From Phytophthora vignae f. sp. vignae (Eukaryota > Oomycota > Peronosporomycetes > Peronosporales > Peronosporaceae): a stretch of 64,000 bases of DNA. The stretch covers positions 372,001 through 436,000 of the forward strand of contig JABJUM010000020.1 in assembly GCA_016169955.1 (NCBI GenBank), given 5' to 3'. Of this stretch, positions 24,445 through 34,750 are shown piece after piece; position 1 is the stretch's first letter; every line of letters starts with the position of its first letter. Under the pieces are notes generated by a model, which saw only the letters and a list, made by a program, of their open reading frames with translations, searched no databases and was not told the DNA's origin. Position numbers and translations under genes: made by a program.

Positions 24445-25663
24445 GCGCTTCGCGATAGGATCGCGCGCGCAGAAAGTGAGAGATGTGCAGCTTAGTGAAC
24501 GACTCTGTCAGCTTGGCTTTAGACGTTTTGTCAGGTATCAATGGCGAAGGGAATGCAAAAGAGGTACTTCGTTACTACGTTCTTCCTCTTTTGAACTCAA
24601 TTTGGCGCTAACTCATACAGTAAGGCAACAACAGAACACCACCAGACCATCTTGTCTCGGATCACATGGCCTGACAACTTCAACTAGTTGACAATCACTC
24701 TTGTTCGAATCCACGCACTTCGTTTAAAGTGCCTGGAAGTCGAGCTTATCTAGTGGTGGAGATGCGCTGGCACATATTACATGTACGAGCACAGGACTTT
24801 CAAACTACGCGGTGTACGATGCACCCTTGTTCACGATACGGTTTGCGACCAGGGCGACGCTCGCCATGTATTCGCGTTTGCGCACTAGATCGAGAGATAC
24901 GTCCAGTGCACTACTGTGTAGAATCAACCGAGCAGCGCCCACGGCTTACCGGGTAAACACAACGGAGAGTGAACTGAAGGAAGGAGCGAAGCACCAACTA
25001 TTCAACAACTCAAGCGTTGCGCCCCGGCGCTACGTCAGGCAAGTAGTAAGAGCCGTCTGAAGAGCCCCTCACGGCAAGTTGAGACAGAGGCCTGAAGTAG
25101 GAGCAAGTCTCCGCCGCAGCTTCATGATGATGGAGGACCGTGCGTAGCAAGCAGCAGTTTGAAGTTCTTTCCCAAATTGTATCTCTCGTCCAATCAGAAC
25201 TCGCTATTTCCCCTAATTATCAGAAAAACATGGCAACTTCGACCCGGGTCTGCTGGGTCAAAAGTGCAACAAAAACCGAGCGAAGAAGCATGGGCTCCGT
25301 CATTCCGCAAGAAGCCTCGGCCGCATCAAGCAGCGGGACCCCCCCCTTCCCAGCCTCCAGCAGCTACCAGCCAGCAGCCAGCGCCTCGTCGCCTGCGCGT
25401 GTGGCTCTCTATCTGCCTCTACTTGCCTCTCCTTCTCTCTCTTTCTCTGTAGGTCTCCCTATCTGTCCATGGTACATGCAGCTTTGAACCAGGAGAAGAG
25501 TCTTCTCCTGACGGCTTTTCTCTGCTGTGTGTTGTCGTTGTCTGTGCTTGCCTCGCTGCTCCGTTCGCTCCGCCCGCTCATCAACCAGCCAGCAGCATCC
25601 GCCCGTTACCTTTGACCCCCCCCCCCCCCCCGCACCTAGTGAGACCGTAGAGACGCGTCCAAG
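24445..25663. other. Long intergenic region
   Basis: 1.2 kb between two plus-strand genes. No ORF with convincing composition was found. It ends with a pyrimidine-rich leader (25390-25460) and a C-run at about 25616-25631, just ahead of the MAEA start codon. These probably belong to the 5' UTR or promoter of that gene. Confidence 0.4.
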
Positions 25664-27201
25664 ATGGAGCTGAGTCTACCTCTCGTGCGCGTGCCTTTCG
25701 AGGGGGCCAGCAGGAGCTTCCGTCTGTATCACAAGCAGCTGACGCGCGAGCTGGCACAGGCCACGGCGCAGATCGAGGCGCTCGATGACGGCGACGCGCA
25801 GCAGCCAGGTCACCGCATGGACGTGGAGGCCGCCATCGGCAAGCTCGCCGAGCTAGCCGCGAAGCTCAAGCAACTCAAGCAAAGCGCCAAGAGCAGTGCG
25901 CTCGAGCAGCAGCGTGACCTCGAGAGTTGCGCTTCGCGAGCGCAGTACCTGGAGACGTTGGAGACGGCAAAGATCGGAGGTGACCCCTCAATGCCGAGCC
26001 ACCAGGAGCGGACGAATCGAGAACGGTCGATCAATGATAGACTCATCGCTGACTATTTGCTTCGGCAAGGGTTCGTGGAAAGCGCCAAGATTGTGGAAGA
26101 TACCAAAGGTAAGACGGCTGAGAGGGTGAGAAGTACTGGTGATGATAACTTCGTTGTTTAACTGTTTTGAATACCTCTTTGTTGTCGTGCTGCTGTATAG
26201 ATGTCAGCCATTTGGTGGATCATGAGCTGCACGTGGAATGCCGAGCAGTGTTAAAGAACCTTCGGGCGCAGCAAACGGCCAAGGCGATCTTGTGGTGCTC
26301 GCAGAATGGTTCGCGGCTTCGACGGCTGCAGTCTCAGCTGGAATTTCACCTTCGGCTGCAAGATTTCGTTGAGTTTGTTCGTGCGCGCAAGCCGCTAGAG
26401 GCTGTGCAGTACGCGCGCACGCACTTGACGCCGCTAGCTATGCAGCCGGAAAAGCAGGCTCTTCGTGATGCTGCGATCGGCGAGGTTCAGATTGCCATGG
26501 CTACGCTGGCGTTTGAGTCGCCGGAAACGTGCGGCATTGAGGCGTATGAAAAGGTGTTTTCGATGGATCGATGGCTCGCGCTGGAAGAGATGTTCATCAA
26601 GACTTTCAACGACGTCTACGGGATGCACGACCCGCCGTCACTCTGTATCGCGCTGCATGCCGGACTGTCGACGCTGAATACACGAGCGTGCCATCTCACA
26701 CGCGACGCTAACTTGAAGGCAAAGCTTGCTCGCAGTGGAACCCGAGGCAAGCGGCCGCGTCGAGAAGGTGATGGTGCAGCTGCTGATGATGACGAAGACA
26801 GCGGTAACGAAAGCGACGAGATGTGGTTCAAACCCAGCGGCAATGACGATGGCGCCGACAGCTCCAGCCAACGGAACACCAGTTCTGCCGGTGGCAAGAA
26901 GCGAAAGCACAGCCACACCGACTCAGCGGTACCACCAATTTGTCCTGCATGCAGCGAGGTTGGTAGCCAATTGTGCTCGGGTCTTCCGTTTGCGTACCAT
27001 CCACACTCGCGACTGGTATGCCGGGTAACACAGAGCGTCATGGATGAGCACAACCCGCCCCTGGTACTTCCGAATGGCCGTGTGTATAGCAAGCGAGGCA
27101 TCGAGCTCCTTACACAACGCAGCACCGACGGCACAATCAAATGCTTGGACACCCACGACGTGTTCTCACCAACCGAGGCCAAGCCTGTCTACATTCTTTA
27201 G
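25664..27201 (+). CDS. MAEA: MAEA/Gid9 subunit of the CTLH/GID E3 ubiquitin ligase
   Basis: Two exons, 25664..26108 and 26201..27201 (92-nt GTAAGA...TAG intron, phase 1), 481 residues. Domains in order: N-terminal coiled helix; LisH-like motif (INDRLIADYLLRQGFVESA, residues about 125-143); CTLH (residues about 160-250, with AILWCSQNGSRLRRLQSQLE); CRA region; a low-complexity acidic/Ser insertion with a KKRKHSH nuclear-signal-like patch (residues about 345-415); and the degenerate Gid-type RING at the C-terminus, with CPAC near residue 419 and the highly conserved NPPLVLPNGRVYS near 455. In yeast and animals this subunit pairs with RMD5 to form the catalytic module, for example degrading gluconeogenic enzymes when glucose returns. 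The low-complexity insertion appears to be lineage-specific. Assignment is strong. Confidence 0.9.
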
Positions 27202-27333
27202 GACCAGACCAGCCCCCAGATCCAGCGGGTGTGTACTGTATACTCGTTCATGTGACTAATAAATTCGTGAAGCAAAACATTGCGTTGATCGTTCGCTATG
27301 TACAAAATGCTTTCGATACGCTCCTCCGGGCTT

Positions 27334-30300
27334 CTATGCTGAGGTGGACGAAGCTGTCCCCAAAACTCTAGGGGCAAACGCGCCCGAGTGCTGCAAGTTC
27401 TCCGTAACAGTTTGCATGAAGTCCTACAACATTCATCACCACCACGCAGCATTGTTTGTCAGAGTCTTGCTAACACAGAACCTTTGAAGTGCATCAGATC
27501 TACGTATAGTTCGTACCTGAGCCACCTTTTCGTTCGACTTCTTCACTCCTTCAGCGAGTAGCACGAGATACATGGCCTCGTCCACTCGCGAGATGTGATA
27601 CGTCGTTTTCTGCCGCCGCTCCGCGTGCATGAACCTACACTCAGCAAGCAATGAGTACGCAGTCGCAACACTATCCTCGCATCGATGAAAACTTACACTG
27701 GGCGAACGGAGTCGAGGGACGAACGGTTATCCATGATGAGACTGACGATATTCGGCCAGTGATCCAGCGGAAGTGTCGAGCCTTCGGGATAGCAAAACAC
27801 TGCTGGCCAGCTGCGAAGTCCCCATAGCTCTGAGAAGTCATTCTGCTCCTCGTTCTCCTCACGGTCGACACGCATGAACAACGCGTGATTCGCCTGCTGA
27901 TCCAGCGAACGCCGACGTCCATTTGCCGGCGACGCGCCTCCTCCTCTAGAAGATGCAGGCGAATGAGTCCGGCTGCTTCTCCCAGACGTATCAGCTGAAC
28001 CTGCGGAGGCGATGGCCTTCTGTTTGGCTTCCTGCTCCTCCTTCTCGTCTTGCTTCTCTTGATCTGTGCACGTGTACAGTGCGTTGCTTGAGCCTGGACA
28101 CCGGTATCCGTTCTCATAGTAGTGAGCGCCCTTATTCTCGAGTGCCTGCGTTTCAAGGATAAGCATGACACGAAGTTTGCTCCCATCTCCTCGACTCGCT
28201 ACAAAACAACAGACGACACCAGCCAGTTAGCTAAAAGATCTTCATCATGAAACCAAATACACGTCACAACTTGCAACCTTTTGACAGAAGAACATCCATC
28301 AGTTGAAGGTATGATATCCCCAGCGGCGTTTTGATAAAGCGCGAGAGTTCGAGCGACAGGTAATCCGTCTTCTTCTCAAAAGGCTCGAGCCAGCGGTGGA
28401 AGTAGAGCGTGAACTTGGCCACAAGCGAGCGGTAAAACCGCTTGGACCACTGGAAAACGGGCAGTGCGAAACCATCATCGCGTTCTTGTTTCTTCATCGA
28501 AGACGCCATCATTTCGGCTGCCACTGGGTTAGTGCTTCCAGCAATCATGCCTCCACCGCTTGTGTTACCTTGGCTTGTCCCCAAGGAGCAAGCACCAACA
28601 CCCCCGCTCCCTCCAGTGCCATTTTCTCCTCCAGCTAAGATGGCTTGCTCCAGCGTGTTGGTCGGTACGGAGGAGTTCACTCCACCTGAGCTGATGTAGG
28701 GATCCCCTGGCTTCTGAACAAGCCCACGTCGAATTGGCAGCGCCGATGTTAGTCCGCTCCGCAGCAAACTACTGTGAGAGAATAGTCGCCTGAAGGTACT
28801 GTGCGTCTCCGACGCTGGACTGGAGCTGCTGTTCAACGATACACCCGACTGGTGCCTTTCAAGCAAGGACATCTCGTCGGCGATGTCGTAAGAGGTGTCA
28901 CCCATGTTTGCAAAGCGCCCGCCACGATACGAAACCAACGACTCAACCAGCGACGAAGGAGCAGCACCTGGGATGGCACTGGTTGGACCGAAAGAGTCTC
29001 CACTCAGACTTGAATTCAACAGGGGGCCACGTGCATAGGACGCCGTGGACTGGTGACTCGCGTTGGAATAGATCGACTCCGAAGTGACGCCGTAGTTATC
29101 GTCCGATTCGTCCAGGAGTAAGCCCTCTTCTTCACCACCAGCGCCGAAGTCGACACCAGTGCCTTCAAAAAGCGGGTAGTCCGACACAGCATCGATATGG
29201 TCACTCCAAGAGCGAAGCTGAATCTTGAGCCGGTGCAGTGCCACGATTGAGCGGGTGAAGTCGTATTCTGCCACGCGAATTTCACACTGGATAGCTGCAT
29301 GCACCGTACTAAGCTCCTCGATGGCTGATTGCTTTAACGTCTCCAGTAATGGGTGGTCAAAAGTGTCGAATCGTAGTAGCAAGGTTTCCAGTCGTTTCAG
29401 AATCTACATGTTGTCAAGGATGAGTAAACCACCCCAACGCCGCAGGCATGCATCTTTGTAGGGCTTTCACGTACACTGTGATAGTCACGAGGAACTGCCG
29501 AAAGCGCGAGACCACGGTAAATCTGTATCATTGGAACACGAAGCTGCATTGGACGCCAACAGCGAAATAATTAGTCACACCATCAGCAAGGCTCACAGAC
29601 AGACCTCGGTCAACACACCGAAAAGAACTCGGCGCCCTGCTCCAGTAGCTCCACGTAGTAGCTCATATCGCCGCACATCGCAATCTCCATCATAAGCATG
29701 GGGTCAGAGGCATAATCGCCACTGTCACCGCTTTCATCCTCTCCACGATGAGTCCCGATAACGCCTGCATTGCCATTTCCAGTACCACTCGGGGTCGGCG
29801 TATGCACGGAAAAGTGTCTGCTCTGCCGCTCTATAATCGGTTTAAGCTCATCCGCCAAGTGATTCATGAGCACAACCAGCTTCCCATACAACTGCTCGAT
29901 CGTGTCGGTCTGCACCAGCTCCGCCTCCACGTACTTCATTAAATGATACCTATACAAGACCAAACACAAAAAGAAGGTAAAACAAGCTTCACTAACACAC
30001 TTTTATCCCCCGTTACCCAACGTACGTGCTCTCACAGGATGCGGCGAGTTTCAGCATGACTTTGAAGGCCTCCCAGCTCTTCCATTGCGTCTCTTCCTCA
30101 TCCTCCAGTATCAGCAGTGCCTTCAACACAATAACAACAACAACATCACCGTCAATAACCTCATCACTCACTAGCACCGTATTTCCCACCATTATACGTC
30201 TAGAAAGTTTACTTTCTGGTACTGATATTTCTCCAGCAAGTCGAAGAACGTGGGCAGGTAGCGCGTGAAGAGGCGGCCGATGGCGTCGTCCAGTGTGGTA

Positions 30301-30494
30301 GAGGAGGCGGAGGAGACCACCGAGTGCGGGGACGCGGCCAGCGGGTACAGCGGCGAGAGGCTCGAGAAGCTGGGCGTCAGCGCCACGGGACTCGCCCCAG
30401 CAGACATGTACCGCCGCGGGGGCTGGGCCTGCACCCGGAACGGCTGCTCGCTGCGCACCGCCTTCAGCCGGTCCGCAGCTCGTGCACTGCGCAT
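27334..30494 (-). CDS. KICS2: KICSTOR subunit KICS2 (C12orf66) homologue
   Basis: Eight exons on the minus strand: 30494..30213, 30120..30026, 29949..29619, 29543..29475, 29403..28278, 28198..27697, 27634..27517 and 27423..27334. They total 2613 nt, 870 residues, all in phase. Similarity to the animal family was recognised from memory at several places in the right order: a helical block around HPLLETLKQSAIEELSTVHA and HRLKIQLRSW; SLVAKFTLYFHRWLEPFEKK; a central HWPNIVSLIMDNRSSLDSV; the strand KTTYHISRVDEAMYLVLLAE; and a short C-terminal tail. In animals KICS2 joins ITFG2, KPTN and SZT2 to tether GATOR1 to lysosomes for mTORC1 amino-acid sensing. This copy is about twice the human length because of Ser/Gly-rich insertions (mostly exon 5) and a charged insert in exon 6. 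The start is the first ATG, at 30494. Confidence 0.75.
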
Positions 30495-30644
30495 TGACTC
30501 CGTTGTATCAATGAGCAACGGTGATGCGCACGAGGTTCGAATGTACCGTTACTATCCATTTAAGTTTCGATACTTAACACGAAACTTAACCGAGTATATT
30601 CTGCAGCATGTCATTTTCGATTCCTCGAAAAGGCGCCGACGTAG
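30495..30644. promoter_or_regulatory. Bidirectional promoter with perfect palindrome
   Basis: 150 bp between the divergent KICS2 and LRAT-RING start codons. It contains a perfect 10-bp inverted repeat, TTAAGTTTCG...CGAAACTTAA, at 30560-30589 with a 10-nt centre, and TCATTTTCGATTCC (about 30610-30623), which resembles the oomycete initiator, on the plus strand. The palindrome is symmetric, so one bound factor could serve both genes. That is inference. Confidence 0.5.
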
Positions 30645-31667
30645 ATGGCGTCTTCTCCGTTCGCGCTGGGCGACGTCGTGCGCTTCAACCGCGGGCAGTA
30701 CAGCCACCTGGCGCTGTATGTGGGGGGAAACCGTGTGGTGCACCTGTGGTCACCCTCGGAGCGCGACTTCCAGGTGCGCGTGGACTCGATCCGCTTCGTG
30801 CAGCGCTCAAACGCCGCTGAGGCGTCCGAGCCGCCCGAGAAGTTCACGGACGAGATGGACGAGCGGATGCTGGAGGACCACAACTTGCAGCCGCTGGAAG
30901 CGGACGAGGTGGTGCGCCGTGCCATGTCGCGGCTCGGAGAGGCGCAGTACAGCTGCTTGGCGCACAACTGCGAGCACTTCGTGACCTGGGCTCGCTACGG
31001 CTTCGGCGCGTCGCCGCAAGTGGCATCCAACGCGAACCAGGTGCTGGCAGGCGCCATGGTAGGCGCTGTGGTCGGCGGAATGGCAGGATTCGTGGTGGGA
31101 GGACTCATCTCGCTGTTCACCAAGGCGGACGCACTCACGACGTCCGCTGGTGTGGGGGTTTCCATGGCTTCAGCGTCGGCTGGGGTGCCAGCAGAGTTCT
31201 CTGATGGGGAAGCTGGATCGGAGGAAGGGAGCAGCCGCCAGAATGAGACGGAGGAGCAGGTGCGTCGGGCTGCGAGGGAGATACTGTGGAACACTCTCCC
31301 GGCAGGTAGTGCTCCGGCAGCTATGGATGCGATGACGCAGATGGAGAACTGGGTCGAGACACGACGACGCCGCGCGGCGGCAGCCTCGGCGAGGAAGTAC
31401 TCGGACGATCGCCACAATACTCTGGCGAACCGACTGGTGGAGGAGGAGCTGCAGTGCAGTATCTGTTACTCGGACTTGCTGCGCGTGCGTGCGGTGGCCT
31501 TCCCGTGCGACCACTTCACGTGCGCCGTGTGCTACGCTGCGGTCCAGGCCAACATGGAAGGGGAGAAGTGCTGCCCGTATTGCCGTCTGCCGATCGTGGA
31601 TGTGGAGGAAATCCACAAGTCCACGAAGCTGCGAGCGAAAAACCTCCTCCACAGGGACGACGAGTGA
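30645..31667 (+). CDS. LRAT-domain (NlpC/P60-like) RING-finger protein
   Basis: Intact 340-residue ORF. Residues about 5-125 form an LRAT-type papain-like fold: the histidine in YSHLALYVGGNRVVHLW and the catalytic-type Asn-Cys-Glu-His-Phe (NCEHFVTWARYG), as in lecithin:retinol acyltransferase and the HRASLS/PLAAT phospholipase-acyltransferases. A Gly/Ala/Val-rich hydrophobic hairpin follows (GAMVGAVVGGMAGFVVGGLI, residues about 139-158), probably membrane-inserting. After a Ser/Glu-rich linker there is a C-terminal C3HC4 RING (CSICYSDLL...PCDHFTCAVC...CCPYCRLPI, residues about 272-320). The domains together suggest a membrane-associated E3 ligase with lipid-acyl-transfer activity; the biochemical coupling is inference. 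Start ATG at 30645, divergent from KICS2. I do not recall this fusion as a named family. Confidence 0.8.
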   Translation: MASSPFALGDVVRFNRGQYSHLALYVGGNRVVHLWSPSERDFQVRVDSIRFVQRSNAAEASEPPEKFTDEMDERMLEDHNLQPLEADEVVRRAMSRLGEAQYSCLAHNCEHFVTWARYGFGASPQVASNANQVLAGAMVGAVVGGMAGFVVGGLISLFTKADALTTSAGVGVSMASASAGVPAEFSDGEAGSEEGSSRQNETEEQVRRAAREILWNTLPAGSAPAAMDAMTQMENWVETRRRRAAAASARKYSDDRHNTLANRLVEEELQCSICYSDLLRVRAVAFPCDHFTCAVCYAAVQANMEGEKCCPYCRLPIVDVEEIHKSTKLRAKNLLHRDDE

Positions 31668-31774
31668 TAGCTGGGATGGTTCGGCGTCTGCCTCGAGTGT
31701 GCGTTTCTTGGAATGAGTGGATTTACTGCTTGTATATTACATAGTTAAGCTAGTTTGTGGGTAACTTGACTACA

Positions 31775-32100
31775 CGAAACAACTTCCTTCATGCTTGAAT
31801 TTGATTTTTATCAGCTTGGCTAGTATGTCAGCAGCGTGGTCTCCAGAAACTCGTCCAGGGTCTGCCGCAAGATCCTCAGCGGGTCCAAACTCTACTGCTC
31901 GGCCCTGCTGCATGACTAGAATGTTATCAAACTGGAGCACGTCGTCTAAGCGATGTGCGATGAGGAACAGCGTCGAGTCGCGGAAAGCCGTATCGAGCAC
32001 ATTTAGCAGTGGATTGGTTGGCATGGTCCACAGCAGAAAACGACTCATCCACGATACAAACTGGTAGTTCGAGCGTGGGTCGTTTGGCCTGTGAAGGCAC
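31775..32100 (-). pseudogene. ABC transporter nucleotide-binding-domain remnant
   Basis: On the minus strand one frame reads a Walker B and D-loop-like LPVCIVDESFSAVDHAN (about 32070-32020). After a frame change it reads the H-loop-like region DTAFRDSTLFLIAHRLDDVL and the following VMQQGRAVEFG, ending in a stop near 31772. This is the C-terminal end of an ABCC/ABCB-type nucleotide-binding domain. There is no signature motif, no Walker A and no membrane domain, and at least one frameshift, so it is a remnant. The upstream side merges into a segment that is duplicated at about 59.14 kb. Confidence 0.65.
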
Positions 32101-32330
32101 AAAGTGCTGGAGGTTTTCCCACGTGGTTGGGGCTGTCCTATGAAAGAGGTTGACCACCACATCCGGCAGTTAGGAAGAAGGACTACCAGAGAGCAGGAAA
32201 GAACTAACGGGAGCTTTGAGCTCATTACACAAAACACCGACTGCCTCACAGGTAGCCTTTGCTGCCTGCTCGTAACTACTCGTTTCTTGAGCTTCCTACT
32301 CTGCGAGCAACACAAGGTCGCTTCTGGTTA
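32072..32330. repeat. Dispersed repeat, copy 1 (second copy about 59138-59383)
   Basis: About 250 bp beginning GAGCGTGGGTCGTTTG and ending CAACACAAGGTCGCTTCT. It is nearly identical to 59138-59383, differing by a few substitutions and a short insertion (TAACTA near 32274). It abuts the ABC remnant here and the 3' end of the second copia element there. It codes for nothing recognisable. Confidence 0.75.
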
Positions 32331-33558
32331 TGAGCCCAACCCTAACGCGGGGAAGTTCAGTGTTCACCTTTCGAGCGCGGATAGTGGAGCCAGAGGACCC
32401 CGAGGAAGGTTCCCGTTGGAGCAACAGTTTTCAACAACCCAGTGGCTTCGTGTGAACGGTGCCGTTGCATCTGTGGTGATGTCTTCGGTTGCCTTTATTT
32501 TGGTTCTTATGCAGATCAGGTCTAAGATTTGAACATGCTGATTATGAGACCAAATCGGAAGACCTGAACCAAACAACCACAGCAGTGGAACATGACACGA
32601 CAATTCTTCTCCATGCTCCTTTCATCTATCTGTCCTACTAAGCATTGGCCAGGTTTGTTGCAGATGAAGGTGTTCCATGTGAGTGGCTACTCCGGATGAG
32701 CAGACGTTGTGCAGTGGCAATCCCCGATGTCTCACTATCGCTGCTACTGTAGCTGCAAGTTACCGGTAGTCCATGTAATACCTAGTTGCAATGTTGTGCT
32801 GCTCTTCTGAGATTCTAGCCACAGCAAAACGTATTGACGGTAACTTCACATCTCTACGTTGGTAAGAATGTAAAAATAATCGTGGGAAACAACACGAAGT
32901 CTACAGTACAGGGCACCAATACGTCTAAGTACAGTAGCTAGGATGTCCAATTGTTTTAGTAAGGAGTAGTAAAGTACAACCTCGTTCCCGAAGTGCACAG
33001 CGCGGCTCTCCCGTTGAAACCCCAAAGGTGACAGAACGGAGCTAATTTAACTTCAGGTTTGTATCGACCCAGGTTGAGGCCTATTTCTGTACTGTGATCG
33101 GTGCCCCTTCGGCCGTATTGATCCAAGTTTGCTTCGACCTGCCGCGGCTAAAGCTAGACCCCTTATCGCGAAAATTGCACCCCTAAAATCCTGGTTACCT
33201 TCACTTTTGTGGTTGCCAATTTGTTGCCCTCAACATGGTGTATTCATCTTGCCAGGCGGTCTTAACTTGGGCCACTTTTTTGTGGGGTTAAAACGACCCT
33301 TCGGAGGCTGTTTAGACCCTTCTAACACGCTTATGGGGGACCCGCTCATACTGAGTACAAGTTTAATTCCGTTCTGATATAAGTGTCACCCTTCTAAACG
33401 TGGGGGGGGGGGGGTCTACGGGAGAGCCCGCAACGCTGCTGAAGAAGAAGCTGTCAATGACACATAAATTTGTAGTGTTTGAACTTCGAAGCAATTGTAT
33501 TTCGTGTCAATATGAAAAAAACTACGTAGTTTGCAGACTTTACTTCCTTCTACTTGGA
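32331..33558. other. Unrecognised sequence
   Basis: 1.2 kb with no gene I can support. The frame 33129..33377 is open but compositionally random. A G-run occurs at about 33402-33413. It is probably decayed repeat or intergenic DNA. Confidence 0.4.
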
Positions 33559-33941
33559 TCAAAAGTGCGGCGAAACTTGATCTTTACTGCAATGTCGCTC
33601 TTTGCCCTCGCTTATTATAAACAGATCGAACGTCTGTGCAAGCTGCGCCTTGCCCACCAACGCTTCGCTGTTCGTATCTTCGCCGAAGAGCTTACACATA
33701 TGTCGAGCAGCACGAAGCGTGGAGTGGGTTTGAGTCTGCTGTCGTCGTTATCCCGAGGCTGGTGCGGGCGTAGGAACTCTTGATCACAGGGTCGGGCGCG
33801 ATGCACGGTGGGCGTGCCTGCATCCTCCTCCTCCTTGAAATGCATCCGTTGTCTCGTGTCTAGCGGCGACTTCTCCGGTGACGAGCCCGCGCGCGCTTCC
33901 CGTAGGTGCACCACCAGCTGTTGCTGCTGCTGCACCTGCAT
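33559..33941 (-). CDS. Possible small two-exon gene, poly-Q start
   Basis: Minus strand, exons 33941..33696 and 33633..33559, with a 62-nt intron (GTAAGC...CACAG) joined in phase 0; 106 residues. It starts MQVQQQQQLVVHLREARAG and is charged and hydrophilic. An in-frame stop lies just upstream of the ATG, so the start is plausible. I do not recognise a domain. The copia element at 33965 is inserted about 20 bp upstream of this ATG, so the gene's original 5' flank is now at 53377 onward. It could equally be a fragment of a larger gene, or spurious. Confidence 0.3.
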
Positions 33942-33964
33942 CTCTCACCTCACGTCGTGGTTGC

Positions 33965-34172
33965 TGTGAAGTATTGTGACCCGGCCGTGGGTTCGGTCGT
34001 GTTCCTGTTGCCTCCTGTTGCAGTTGAAGCTCCAGTGTAGTTCACTTGAGTTAAGTATTGCATACTATAGCCTACTGATAACGGAGACTGCACTCCGGTG
34101 CAGTTCTCTCGCAATCCCAAATACGCTGAGTGGGCGAGCAGTGCATCGTGGTCTTCTGCGCTTATCGTCACA
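33965..34172 (+). repeat. copia-1 5' LTR
   Basis: 208 bp, begins TGTGAAGTATTG and ends TTATCGTCACA. Its partner is 53164..53371. Confidence 0.92.
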
Positions 34173-34239
34173 TGTACTGAGCCCAAGCGCGAGAAGCTTG
34201 GAGGGCCAACGCTCTTAAGCTTCAGTTGCCAGTCTCCCG

Positions 34240-34750
34240 ATGGCAACGTCACAATCGACGAGTGCCGCGGCTACGTCAGCTGCGGGTTCGACTGCAACTA
34301 TGACTACGACGAAAGCTACGGCAACTACGGTTGGAAGTGGTTTGACGAGCACCAGTATGGCTACGGTGACTAGTGGCGTGGTGAATACGTCTACAGTCCC
34401 TGCTGGAGTGGTTACGTCGGCCGTTAGCAGTACGATTGGCGGTTTCACGTTTCCTAATGTGACGAACAGTGAAGTTCCATGCACGACACCAGCGATGGCT
34501 GGCATGAACACCACGACGCTGTCTGGAGCACCGGCTGTTTACGGGCTTACGCCTTCAGGGGTACCTGCGATGTATGGATATGGTTATCCTGCTGCTGTGT
34601 GTGCAGCGCCAGCAGTAAGTGCTCCTGTTGTACGTCACGTTGGAGGTGGAGTGCCTGGAATCGAGGACATATCGAACAAGCCGCCTGTTATGAAGAGCAG
34701 GTTCGATCTTTATGCAGTGCAGCTGCAGACATATCTCACTCGCTTGGGTT
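34240..34750 (+). pseudogene. gag: copia-1 gag, 5' part
   Basis: ATG at 34240, a Thr/Ser/Ala-rich leader of about 130 residues, then the beginning of the gag core (MKSRFDLYAVQLQTYLTRLG). The reading frame is cut at 34750 by the nested LTR element and resumes at 46738 in the same sense, so the two parts are one gene split by insertion and its GGTT duplication. Confidence 0.8.

Noticed and set aside
33129..33377. 82-codon plus-strand ORF
   Set aside because: Leu/Pro/Ile-rich random composition, no motif, no splice partner. Probably chance in non-coding sequence.
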